A stretch of 64,000 nucleotides of DNA from Hyalangium versicolor. GTDB taxonomy: Bacteria > Myxococcota > Myxococcia > Myxococcales > Myxococcaceae. The DNA lies in NCBI RefSeq assembly GCF_020103695.1, contig NZ_JAHXBF010000001.1, positions 911,607 to 975,606 of the forward strand, in the 5' to 3' direction. The position numbers were made by a program, and so were the translations under genes. A model generated the notes under the pieces. That model was not told where the DNA came from. It saw nothing but the letters and a program-made list of their open reading frames with translations, and made no database searches. Shown piece after piece: positions 1-8,022 of this stretch; position 1 is the stretch's first letter, and the number at the start of each line of letters is the position of its first letter.

Positions 1-1170
1 CGTCCGGGGAGAACGACACAGATCCGACACTGTTGGAGTGTCCCGACAGGGCGCGCAGTTCGCGTCCGGAGTCGGCCTCCCACAGGCGTACGGTGCCGTC
101 TTCCCCCGCGGAGGCCAAGCGCCCACCGTCTGGGGAGAAGGACACGGACCAGACCTTGGCGGAGTGTCCCGACAAAGAGCGAAGCTCGCGTCCAGAGTCG
201 GCCTCCCACAGGCGTACGGTGCCGTCTCCCCCTGCGGAGACGAGGCGCCCACCGTCCGGGGAGAAGGACACGGACCTGACACTGGCGGACTGTTCCGACA
301 AAGAGCGCAGCTCGCGTCCGGAGTCGGCCTCCCACAGGCGCACGGTGCTGTCTTCCCCTGCGGAGGCCAGGCGCCGACCGTCCGGGGAGAAGGACACGGA
401 CAAGACCCAGCCGGAGTGTCCCGACAGGACGCGCAGCTCGCGTCCAGAGTCGGCCTCCCGCAGGCGCACCGTGCCGTCTCCCCCTGCGGAGGCCAGGCGC
501 CCGCCGTCCGGGGAGAAGGACACGGACCAGACACTGGCGGAGTGCCCGGACAGGACGCGCAGTTCGCGTCCGGAGTCGGCCTCCCACAGGCGCACGGTGC
601 CGTCTTCCCCCGCGGAGGCCAGGCGCCCGCTGTCCGGGGAGAAGGACACGGACCAGACACTGGCGGAGTGCCCGGACAGGACGCGCAGTTCGCGTCCGGA
701 GTCGGCCTCCCACAGGCGCACGGTGCCGTCTTCCCCTGCGGAGGCCAAGCGCCGACCGTCCGGGGAGAAGGACACGGACCTGACCCAGTCGGAGTGTCCC
801 AACAGGGCGCGCAGCTCGCGTCCGGAGTCGGCCTCCCACAGGCGCACGGTGCCGTCTTCCCCCGCGGAGGCCAGGCGCCGACCGTCCGGGGAGAAGGACA
901 CGGACAAGACCCTGATGGAGTGTCCCAACAGGGCGCGCAGCTCGCGTCCGGAGTCGGCCTCCCACAGGCGCACGGTGCCGTCGGCCCCTGCGGACGCCAG
1001 GTGCCGACCGTCCGGGGAGAAGGACACGGACCTGACACTGGCGGAGTGTCCCGACAGGGCGCGCAGCTCGCGTCCGGAGTCGGCCTCCCACAGGCGCACG
1101 GTGCCGTCGGCCCCTGCGGAGGCCAAGCGCCGACCGTCTGAGGAGAACGACACAGAGCGGAGCGGTCCCC
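1..1170 (-). repeat. 126-bp tandem repeats encoding near-identical WD40 units
   Basis: About nine 42-codon units are visible, each close to the pattern SVSFSPDGRRLASAGEDGT followed by VRLWEADSGRELRALSGHS. The units are nearly identical in DNA, but after GHS the two residues before an invariant Val and the one after it change from unit to unit: AS-V-R, IR-V-L, DW-V-R, AS-V-W, AS-V-W, GW-V-L, AS-V-R, AK-V-W, NS-V-G. A few other positions vary too (LSGHS/LLGHS, GEDG/GADG/GGDG). High identity with fixed variable sites suggests unequal crossing-over or gene conversion together with selection on exposed residues. The array continues past base 1. Confidence 0.9.
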
Positions 1171-4100
1171 ACTGGCGGCCAGCAGTGGTGCTTGTCCGCA
1201 AGAACCGGATCGCGAGCTTCCGTCCTTCCGTGGGGGGAGCCGGAGCCATCAGGGCTGCAGTCACCTCCGCGCCAGCGGTGTTGCTTCCCTCCCATCGTCC
1301 ATTTAACCACGCGACCTGGTTCAGCACCGCGCGCGTGAGCGCCGCCTCTCGCGTATCGCAGCCCGTGGCCTCGGCCTGGGTGAAGTCTGCCTCCGCCGCG
1401 CGGGCTCCTCGCAGGGAGGTTTCGTCCAGACGCGCTCCCGCGAGCACCGCGTGAGTGAGGTCAGCGCCGGAGCAGTCGGCCCTGGAGAGATCCGCGCCTG
1501 CGAGCCGGGCCCCCATGAGCCGTGCGGCTCGCAGATGCGCGCCTCGCAGATCCTCTCCCGTCAGATCCACGCCTCGCAGGTCGGCCTGTTCGGGGATCCA
1601 CTGCCGTCCGTTCTGGGCCCAGACCGCCAGCCCATGCAGGAGCCGGAGGGCATTGGCGGCCACCACCATGATGTAGGAGGCGTCGCCCGCGGCCCTCCCA
1701 CTTTGGAGCAGGCTTCGGAGGGCGCGCACGGCAGGGCTCTCCAAGGCATCGCCGGTCCTGCGGCGCAGGATCTCTCCGAGGAACGCGGCGACCTCGCGGG
1801 TGAGTGGACGCGTGTCCAAGGCTCGCGCTGGCTGGGCCTCGAGGGTTTCCGCCAGAGCTCGGGCCAGGAAGTACTCGAGGAATGACTTGTGTGCGAACCG
1901 GTATCGATCCTCTCCTTCACGCACGAAGAAGGCGCCGCCCTCGATGTCCCGGAAGATGGCTGCGGGTGTGAGGTGATCGGGGAGTTGCTGGCGCAGGCGC
2001 TCGCGCACCGTCCTGCGGAGCTCCTCCCAGGAGCAGGAGGTCGTCCCCTGCCGCCACAGCTCTTCCGCCAGGGCCTCGGCGAACTCCTGCTTCTGGGCGT
2101 GGGTGAGCGATTCTCCATCCTCGGGTGTCTGCAGGAGCCAGTCTCGGAGGTACGCCTCGTAGATGTCCGAGGGGGCTACTCGCGCCGTGGGGGCAATGTG
2201 CTCCAGGGACGCGAGCACCATGCCGAGGAGCAGCGGCCGAGTCACCAGATCCATCAGATCATAGGTGTCGTGAATCCGCTGGAGCGCCTGCTCCACCTTT
2301 TGCGCGGACGGGAGGACCCCCGTCATCAACTCCCGCACCTGGGATGCGTCAAAGGGCAGGAAGGTCAGGCGGGTGAGGCCCGCGGAGGCTCCCAGCGCCT
2401 GATTCAGGGCCTGGGTCACGGTGGAGTGGAGCGTGGACTCGGACTCAAAGTAGTGCTCGCGCGAGGAGACCATCACGCGCCCGCCTGCCTCTGCCACGCC
2501 GAGCAGCTCCGACAGCCGGCTGGCGAGGCCCGTGGTGCGCATGCGCATGGCCATCTCGTCAAAACCGTCGAAGACGGGGAGCAGGCGCCGGGTGTGGATG
2601 AGCAGCCGCAAGGCCGCGCGATTGGCCGGAGTGTCTGGAGTGTCCGCTGCGTCGAGGAGCAGCCCCAGGGCGTCCCGAGACGGAGCCGCGGAGGCGAGGT
2701 TGCAGAGAATGGGGAGCAGGGCGTCACTGCGCTCCCACCGCGTGGCGCACCACCGGGCCAGCGTCGTGGACTTGCCGGAGCCATAGTCGCCCAGCACCAG
2801 GGCGGTCTGGTCCGTGGATTCGAGCCAGGCATCGAGCGCCTCCAGCGCGGGCAGCGCTGCTTCACTCCTGAGCACGGTGGGCTGCACGAAGGTGTCGTTC
2901 ACGGAGGACAGTCGCTGCGTCAACAGCGCCTGGGCGCGCGGGCCTGCTCCCTTGAAGCGAGGGAGCAGCGCCTCCAATCGCTTCACCAACTCGGGCCGGG
3001 AGGTGGAGCGGACCTCGACCCGATGGAGCTTCTCCTTCAAGGAGTGCAGGGCCTGGGCGCCGTGGTCTCGCCACCAACCGTCCTGGTCCCAGACGAGGAG
3101 CTCCCAGTGCTCCTCCTTGTGGGTGATGGGCAGGAGCGAGCCCTGGTGATGGTCCTCCTGCATGACCGCCACGACGGCGGTAGGGTGTGAGGACTCCGCC
3201 ACGGTGAGGAGGAACAGCTCCTTGCCGGCGAGCAACAGGCCCGGGCTGACTTCATCGCCCGCATCGGGCTGGTACTCCTCGTCCCGGTTGTGCGCGCGCC
3301 TGTCTCTGTCCGCTCGGAAGTCCTCGGGCCGGGGCTTGAAGCGAAAGACGAAGCCGCCGTGCCGGATCTCTCCGAGCGCGGCGGGATCCAGCTTGTCCGG
3401 GATCACCCAGCGAACGGGAGGCTCGGGCTGGGCCTGGGCGGGCTTGGAGCCCTCGGGGTCGCGGCCCGCCGATTGACGCACGTGGGCCAGGGCCGAGAGC
3501 CCCGCCTCGGACCACTCGCCTGGAGCGGGCGGCGTCACCGGCTTCGCCGCCGCGTGCAGTCGCTGCACGAGCGCTCCCAGGCCATGCCCCCGCCAGTCCT
3601 TCTCCCACTCGAAGATCGCATCCTCCGCCGCGCCAGCCAGCACGGCTCGGAGGTTGGGGAGGGGTAGTGCCTCCGGAGGGAGGACGATCTCGCGCAGATA
3701 GCGGTGGATCTGCTCCACGGTGTTGAGGTTGTCGAGATCGCCCAGCAGGCGGCGGAAGCGGGCCTGGTGGGACTTGCCGCTCGCTCCGGCGTCCAGCAGC
3801 AGCGTGCGGGATTGCGTGATGCGCTCCGCGAGCGTGTCGGCGGCCTCCGTGTCGCCTCGGGCGAGCAAGGGAGCTGCGTCGTCGAGCCAGCGGGCGTAAC
3901 GCTCCCCCGCGGGACGGGCCGGATAGACGAGGCTGGCCGCGGCGAAGGGCTCGATGGGGCGCTGCGGGTCGTAGCGGGTGGAATTGCCGACGCGCTCGTA
4001 GCCGAGGTCCACGTCCGCGACGATGACGCCCTCGTCACCTGGCTCCAGGTAGCCCGCCTGCTCTGGGAAGCGACGCAGGTCCTCCGGCCGTCCTTCATCC

Positions 4101-4906
4101 ACGTGGAGGGAGCTCCCGCCAGCCTCTTGCTTCTCCGAGAAGGTGGCGACGTCCGCCCAGAGCACCGGCCGGCCGTACCTGCGGGCGTCCATCAGTGCCT
4201 GTGAGGTGAACTCCTGCGCCGTGTAGTCAGGCGTGTAGCTGGGCACGGCCAGGAAGCGGCACTGCTCCAGCTTCTGGGCCACGAGGTCTCGATGGGACTC
4301 GGACCCGCGGTGCAGGAAGTCGAGGCAGATGAGCACTCCCATGGGCCCTGGCAGTCCCTCGGGCAACTCGACGGGGTGCCAGAGCTTGCCGGGGACCATC
4401 TGGGTCTCGGGCGTGGCGCGGGAGAGCTTGGGCTGCAGGTGGAGGAGCTGGCCTCGATAGAGGACGGGGCACACGGACTCGCCCGCGCGGGGAGGCTGAG
4501 GTGCGCCCAACCGCTGGTAGACGCCCGAGCGGATGCTCATGCGTGTCACGGAGTGGGTTCCGGCCACGATCACCAGATCGCCTCCGGCGCGAGCCAGCTC
4601 CTCGAGCACCTGCCAGGGGATGCTGTACTCGGGGAAGACGATGAGCCGGACACCCCATTCCTGGCACCGAGCGAGGATGGCCCGGACCTTGAGCATCAAC
4701 TGCTCGAAGTGGATGCGCGCGATGCGCTCGCGCAGTTGCAGGAAGCGTTTCTCCAGCTCTTCCGGGGCGTGACCTTCGGGGCGCAGAGCGTCCGGGCGCG
4801 CCAGATCGAACAGGGGATCCTCGAAAGGCGCGCGCCCCTCCTTGACGATGGCGGGCTGGCACGCGAGCTGGGCGACGGCGACGCGAGTGTATGCGCGAGG
4901 CGGCAT
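1..4906 (-). CDS. C-N hydrolase-NACHT-pentapeptide-WD40 protein, C-terminus beyond window
   Basis: One open frame runs from ATG at 4906 to the window edge, 1635 codons without a stop; I checked the frame line by line. Residues about 5-300 are a C-N hydrolase (nitrilase) domain with the complete triad: E93 (VFPEYS), K160 (LQPKLS) and C194 (LICLDF). A linker follows. A NACHT-type STAND NTPase covers about 690-850, with Walker A GDYGSGKST (K712) and Walker B LPVFDGFDEM (D780). Residues about 1105-1180 are A(D/N)LxG-type pentapeptide repeats, and from about 1247 on come tandem WD40 repeats. Known for the family: STAND proteins use C-terminal repeats as sensors, the NTPase as an oligomerising switch and the N-terminal domain as effector. 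Inference: ligand sensing triggers the amidase/nitrilase, possibly in phage defence, self/non-self recognition or signalling. No signal peptide is seen, so it is probably cytoplasmic. The number of WD40 repeats is unknown because the gene runs out of the window. Confidence 0.9.
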   Translation of the reverse strand, partial: MPPRAYTRVAVAQLACQPAIVKEGRAPFEDPLFDLARPDALRPEGHAPEELEKRFLQLRERIARIHFEQLMLKVRAILARCQEWGVRLIVFPEYSIPWQVLEELARAGGDLVIVAGTHSVTRMSIRSGVYQRLGAPQPPRAGESVCPVLYRGQLLHLQPKLSRATPETQMVPGKLWHPVELPEGLPGPMGVLICLDFLHRGSESHRDLVAQKLEQCRFLAVPSYTPDYTAQEFTSQALMDARRYGRPVLWADVATFSEKQEAGGSSLHVDEGRPEDLRRFPEQAGYLEPGDEGVIVADVDLGYERVGNSTRYDPQRPIEPFAAASLVYPARPAGERYARWLDDAAPLLARGDTEAADTLAERITQSRTLLLDAGASGKSHQARFRRLLGDLDNLNTVEQIHRYLREIVLPPEALPLPNLRAVLAGAAEDAIFEWEKDWRGHGLGALVQRLHAAAKPVTPPAPGEWSEAGLSALAHVRQSAGRDPEGSKPAQAQPEPPVRWVIPDKLDPAALGEIRHGGFVFRFKPRPEDFRADRDRRAHNRDEEYQPDAGDEVSPGLLLAGKELFLLTVAESSHPTAVVAVMQEDHHQGSLLPITHKEEHWELLVWDQDGWWRDHGAQALHSLKEKLHRVEVRSTSRPELVKRLEALLPRFKGAGPRAQALLTQRLSSVNDTFVQPTVLRSEAALPALEALDAWLESTDQTALVLGDYGSGKSTTLARWCATRWERSDALLPILCNLASAAPSRDALGLLLDAADTPDTPANRAALRLLIHTRRLLPVFDGFDEMAMRMRTTGLASRLSELLGVAEAGGRVMVSSREHYFESESTLHSTVTQALNQALGASAGLTRLTFLPFDASQVRELMTGVLPSAQKVEQALQRIHDTYDLMDLVTRPLLLGMVLASLEHIAPTARVAPSDIYEAYLRDWLLQTPEDGESLTHAQKQEFAEALAEELWRQGTTSCSWEELRRTVRERLRQQLPDHLTPAAIFRDIEGGAFFVREGEDRYRFAHKSFLEYFLARALAETLEAQPARALDTRPLTREVAAFLGEILRRRTGDALESPAVRALRSLLQSGRAAGDASYIMVVAANALRLLHGLAVWAQNGRQWIPEQADLRGVDLTGEDLRGAHLRAARLMGARLAGADLSRADCSGADLTHAVLAGARLDETSLRGARAAEADFTQAEATGCDTREAALTRAVLNQVAWLNGRWEGSNTAGAEVTAALMAPAPPTEGRKLAIRFLRTSTTAGRQWGPLRSVSFSSDGRRLASAGADGTVRLWEADSGRELRALSGHSASVRSVSFSPDGRHLASAGADGTVRLWEADSGRELRALLGHSIRVLSVSFSPDGRRLASAGEDGTVRLWEADSGRELRALLGHSDWVRSVSFSPDGRRLASAGEDGTVRLWEADSGRELRVLSGHSASVWSVSFSPDSGRLASAGEDGTVRLWEADSGRELRVLSGHSASVWSVSFSPDGGRLASAGGDGTVRLREADSGRELRVLSGHSGWVLSVSFSPDGRRLASAGEDSTVRLWEADSGRELRSLSEQSASVRSVSFSPDGGRLVSAGGDGTVRLWEADSGRELRSLSGHSAKVWSVSFSPDGGRLASAGEDGTVRLWEADSGRELRALSGHSNSVGSVSFSPD

Positions 4907-4971
4907 GGGGCGTGGGGCGGGAACTGCGGTCCACGCTGGATTCTATCAGCTAACTCCTGGACACTGCCTCT

Positions 4972-5856
4972 CTAACGAGACCCCTCATGGGTGAGCTTCT
5001 CTGCTTCGCGGATGACGCGCTCGATCCACTCTCGATGGTTGGGAATGGTCGTGCTCGTGAATCTCGAATAGACGGGCGCTCCACCGCCACGAGTGATGCC
5101 TACGAGCACAGGCTCCGTGGCCCCATCGGGCCACCTCAGGCAGGGGCCGCCACTGTCTCCTGCATAGGCATGGACTCCCGGCCCCTCAATGCTGAAGGTC
5201 TCATCGTTCACCGTGCTGATGGTGGTGTTTCCATAATACCGTTCACCGAAGTCCTGCTTGGTGAAGTTCGTGTAGCCGAAGCCGACGATCGCGACGGCGC
5301 TGCCGCTCCTGACTCCTCGCTGAGCCAACGCGACACTGCGGATATTCGTGATGGGGGCTTCCAGATGGATGATCGCGAGGTCGGATTGCCCCCGCACGAG
5401 GGTTCCGTCTCTTCGATAGAAGAGTCTCAGGCCCGGGTGAGGCTCGATCCGGATTCCCACGTGCGGCTCGATGCGCGTGGTCTTGCCGTAGGTCTTGGTG
5501 AAGACGGTCGCTTCCTTGGAACAGACCACTCCGTCGATGACGGTCGTGGCTCCGCCATCGGGAGTGTCCAGGGGACGCTCCAGGCACACGCAGTGGCCCG
5601 CGGTGAGCACGAGGCGAGGGCTGATGAGAACCCCACTGCAGCCTCCGTCGTTCGGACTGTTCGCGCCGACCATGACGGTGCTCAGGTAGACATTCCCGGC
5701 GTCTTTCCTGCCGCTAACGACATAAGGCCGTTCGTCGCGAGGGGTGGCGGAGACGCCGATGGGCGAGGGCTCAGTCGTGTCCTGGGTGGTACTTGCGCAG
5801 GCGCAGCAGACAAGCACCAGACCCAGGAAGGAGGACACTGTTCGAAGCGTAGGCAT
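4972..5856 (-). CDS. exported trypsin-like serine protease
   Basis: S1-family serine endopeptidase of about 294 residues. The triad is visible as His in LTAGHC, Asp in QSDLAIIHLEAP and Ser in YAGDSGGPCLR. An N-terminal hydrophobic stretch (SSFLGLVLVCCACAS) indicates export, possibly as a lipoprotein although the lipobox is not canonical. The frame is open back to 5907, but the ATG at 5856 has GGAGG about 10 bases upstream and directly precedes the signal sequence, so I prefer it. It lies 48 bases after a paralogous protease gene on the same strand and is probably co-transcribed with it. Substrate unknown; a predatory or envelope role would be inference. Confidence 0.85.
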   Translation of the reverse strand: MPTLRTVSSFLGLVLVCCACASTTQDTTEPSPIGVSATPRDERPYVVSGRKDAGNVYLSTVMVGANSPNDGGCSGVLISPRLVLTAGHCVCLERPLDTPDGGATTVIDGVVCSKEATVFTKTYGKTTRIEPHVGIRIEPHPGLRLFYRRDGTLVRGQSDLAIIHLEAPITNIRSVALAQRGVRSGSAVAIVGFGYTNFTKQDFGERYYGNTTISTVNDETFSIEGPGVHAYAGDSGGPCLRWPDGATEPVLVGITRGGGAPVYSRFTSTTIPNHREWIERVIREAEKLTHEGSR

Positions 5857-5903
5857 CAGGGCCATACCTCCATGCGAGTTCGAGTCGCTTCTCCAAGCGT
5901 TCT

Positions 5904-6848
5904 TCAAGGTGGGGAGTGGAGCCGCGAGGCCCGTTCGAGTTCGGAGGCCAGCCAGTTTCGGTAGGGATACGTCCGGGTGAAGGTGGCGGTGTCCCCAAGC
6001 CCTCGACTCGAAATCCCTACGAGTTCAGTCCGGTTCGCCTCCTCGCGTAGGCAAGGCCCGCCACTGTCGCCGATGTAGAGGTCTCGTTCTGGTTGCTCGA
6101 AGAGAGCCCTGTCATCCCCCACGGGCATGAGACCCTGGACTCGGTAGCTCGTGAAGCGGCGCTGCCCGGAGATGCCCCCCACGATCTTGTCGTAGGTGTA
6201 GCCGGCCATGACGACGTCATTCCCAGGCTGAACATCCGCGTCCGCCACGGCGAAGGTGGGCCACGTGCCCTCCACGGGTTCATTCAGGAGGATGATTGCC
6301 AGATCCGCATGGGCGGTCTCCACGTGCCCCTGTGCGTCTAGAAGAACCTTGAACTCGGGGTGAGTCCGGACCTCGACTCCTTCGTAGGCCTGGCTCACGC
6401 TCGCGGGGACACGTCCAGGGCCTTGCTTCGGTGGAGCATAGGAGACGGTCGTGACGGTGGGCCTGCTCGCACAGGAAGATCCGTCGATGGTCTTGCGGCC
6501 CTCGGGACCTCCGAGGGTGGAGTCATGGGGAGGGCATACGCAGTGCCCTGCGGTCAGTACAAGTCGTGGGCTGATGAGCAGCCCGCTGCAATGGCCGTTC
6601 ACGCCGGCCCTCAGGGGGTCATCTGTTGCGACGGTGACCGTGGCCGAATAGCGATTCGTCACGTCGAGCGTCCCTGCGTACTGGAGCCAGCTCGTCTTGA
6701 TAGGGAGAGGCCCTTCCGCTGGGAGCGCACCTGCATCGGTATCAGTGACGACAGTCACGGGCGACGTGGGCTCGGCTGAGCGGTTCTTGCAGCCGCTCAG
6801 CACCATGGCCAGTAGCAAGGCGCGACAGAGTAGGAGACGCAATGTCAT
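5904..6848 (-). CDS. trypsin-like serine protease lipoprotein
   Basis: S1-family protease of about 314 residues with a clear type II signal peptide: ATG at 6848, a hydrophobic stretch, then lipobox VLSGC. The triad is His in LTAGHC, Asp in HADLAIILL and Ser in YIGDSGGPCLR. The shared pattern C-S-G-L-L-I-S-P-R-L-V-L-T-A-G-H-C shows it is a paralogue of the downstream protease at 4972-5856. A TTG four codons upstream (6860) is a possible but less likely start. It is transcribed divergently from the his operon; a TATAAC-like -10 lies on this strand at 6896-6901. It probably acts at the cell surface or periplasm. Confidence 0.87.
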   Translation of the reverse strand: MTLRLLLCRALLLAMVLSGCKNRSAEPTSPVTVVTDTDAGALPAEGPLPIKTSWLQYAGTLDVTNRYSATVTVATDDPLRAGVNGHCSGLLISPRLVLTAGHCVCPPHDSTLGGPEGRKTIDGSSCASRPTVTTVSYAPPKQGPGRVPASVSQAYEGVEVRTHPEFKVLLDAQGHVETAHADLAIILLNEPVEGTWPTFAVADADVQPGNDVVMAGYTYDKIVGGISGQRRFTSYRVQGLMPVGDDRALFEQPERDLYIGDSGGPCLREEANRTELVGISSRGLGDTATFTRTYPYRNWLASELERASRLHSPP

Positions 6849-6925
6849 GGCAAGCGCCAACTCGCCTGGAACCGCCGAGACCTGGCCACAGTGGCGTTAT
6901 AGCAGAGGCGAAAAGGGCGGATGTG

Positions 6926-6955
6926 TTGACGCGCAGGCCCGCTTTCCGTTACTCA
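6926..6955 (+). promoter_or_regulatory. candidate sigma70 promoter of the his operon
   Basis: TTGACG (6926-6931) is followed after 18 bases by TACTCA (6950-6955). The -35 matches 5 of 6 consensus bases but the -10 is weak. It lies directly upstream of the His-rich leader peptide. It would place the transcript start close to the leader's GTG at 6963, making that message leaderless or nearly so. This is a motif match only. Confidence 0.4.
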
Positions 6956-6962
6956 TAGAGCC

Positions 6963-7055
6963 GTGCGTCTCTGCTCCATCCATCATCATCATGCGCATCA
7001 TCGGCTCGGCCCCGACGGGACCGCTCGCCGCGCGCATGCCTGGATGAACGTCTGA
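6963..7055 (+). CDS. hisL: his operon leader peptide (attenuator peptide)
   Basis: A 30-codon frame starts at GTG 6963 and stops at TGA 7053. It reads M-R-L-C-S-I-H-H-H-H-A-H-H-R-L-G, then P-D-G-T, and ends W-M-N-V. Six of seven consecutive codons (6981-7001) are CAT for histidine, and a seventh His follows at 7035. It lies between a promoter-like sequence and a terminator hairpin (7092-7121) in front of hisG. The layout matches the his attenuator of enterobacteria, where stalling on His codons when charged tRNA-His is scarce prevents termination. The ribosome-binding site is weak, so the exact start codon is uncertain. The gene is far below usual annotation length limits. Confidence 0.78.
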   Translation: MRLCSIHHHHAHHRLGPDGTARRAHAWMNV

Positions 7056-7091
7056 GACGCCTCATCCTCCCGGCCCTGCCGCAGTGACCGA

Positions 7092-7121
7092 AAGCCCGTC
7101 CCCCCCAGGACGGGCTTTTTT
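7092..7121 (+). terminator. intrinsic terminator / his attenuator hairpin
   Basis: A perfect 10-bp stem AAGCCCGTCC (7092-7101) / GGACGGGCTT (7108-7117) with a 6-base loop runs into six T residues (7116-7121). It lies 37 bases after the leader stop codon and 43 bases before hisG. The segment GACGGG at 7014-7019, just after the His codons, is complementary to CCCGTC at 7095-7100 in the 5' arm and could form a competing antiterminator. The hairpin is seen directly; the switching mechanism is inferred. Confidence 0.8.
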
Positions 7122-7164
7122 CGTTCCAGCTTTCACCTCCTTACAACCCTCTGGATGCCTCCCG

Positions 7165-8022
7165 ATGCTCAAGATCGCCCTCCCCAACAAAGGCCGCCTC
7201 TCCGACGAGGTTCGCGAGCTGTTCAATGATGCCGGGCTCGAAGTCCGGGTCCGAGGCGAGCGAGCACTCACTGCCTCCCTCGGTGGCGAGTTCGAGGCCA
7301 TTTTCGTTCGTGCCCAGGACATTCCCGAGTTCGTCGCCGATGGCGCGGCGCACGCCGGTGTGACGGGCTGGGATCTCGTCAATGAGAGCGGCCGTGAGCT
7401 GGAACTGCTCATGGATCTGGAGTTCGGCCGGTGCCGGCTCGTGGTGGCAGCTCGCGAGGAGAGTGGCATCACCTCCGCTGACGGAGTGAAGGATGGGATG
7501 CGCGTGGCCTCCTGCTTCCCTCGGCTCACCCAGGAGTTCTTCACGAAGCGCGGGCAACAGATCGTCGTCGTGCCCGTGTCCGGCGCCGCGGAGATCGCTC
7601 CCCACCTGGGCATCGCGGACATTGTCGTGGATCTGACCTCCACCGGCTCCACGCTCAAGATGAACGGCCTGCGCGAGGTCGTCACCGTCCTGGAGTCCAG
7701 CGCCCGCCTCGTGGCCTGCAAGAACAACGATGCCGAGGCCGCTCGCAAGCTGGAGGAGTTGAAGCAGGCCCTGGGCTCGGTGCTGGCCGCCCGTGGCAAG
7801 CGCTACCTCATGGCCAACGTCCCCAGGAAGGTGCTCCCCCAGGTTCGCGATGTGCTCCCTGGCCTCAATGGCCCCACCGTGGTGGACATCATGAACGGCG
7901 GTGATTACGTCGCCGTGCATGCGGTCGTCCCCTCGAAGACCATCTACCGCACCATCAATGCCCTCAAGGCCATTGGCTGCGAAGGGATCCTCGTCACTCG
8001 CATCGAGAGGTTGATGCCGTGA
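7165..8022 (+). CDS. hisG: ATP phosphoribosyltransferase
   Basis: Catalyses the first committed step of histidine synthesis, joining PRPP and ATP to give phosphoribosyl-ATP. The protein begins MLKIALPNKGRL, the family's usual N-terminus, so I start at 7165 rather than at upstream codons that read through the attenuator. At 285 residues it is the long form: a periplasmic-binding-like catalytic part, with VDLTSTGSTLKMNGL near residues 155-170 as the phosphate-binding loop, and a C-terminal ACT-like domain (about 210-285), which in this class mediates feedback inhibition by histidine. It is the first gene of the operon and overlaps hisD by four bases (GTGA). Confidence 0.97.
   Translation: MLKIALPNKGRLSDEVRELFNDAGLEVRVRGERALTASLGGEFEAIFVRAQDIPEFVADGAAHAGVTGWDLVNESGRELELLMDLEFGRCRLVVAAREESGITSADGVKDGMRVASCFPRLTQEFFTKRGQQIVVVPVSGAAEIAPHLGIADIVVDLTSTGSTLKMNGLREVVTVLESSARLVACKNNDAEAARKLEELKQALGSVLAARGKRYLMANVPRKVLPQVRDVLPGLNGPTVVDIMNGGDYVAVHAVVPSKTIYRTINALKAIGCEGILVTRIERLMP

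Noticed and set aside
1..1170. Possible CRISPR array because of regular repeats
   Set aside because: The units are 126 bp, in frame, without unique spacers and encode WD40 repeats; the 15-bp arrays at 34124 and 58701 are likewise coding.
33..1454. Long plus-strand frame rich in RSSRPES repeats
   Set aside because: It is the antisense image of the WD40 repeats; the minus strand gives recognisable WD40, pentapeptide, NACHT and nitrilase sequence in one frame.
3721..3780. A second P-loop (DAGASGKSH) in the STAND protein
   Set aside because: The spacing does not fit GxxxxGK(S/T); the clear Walker A is GDYGSGKST further on.
7084..7164. Upstream start for hisG
   Set aside because: It would translate through the terminator hairpin; the canonical N-terminus begins at 7165.
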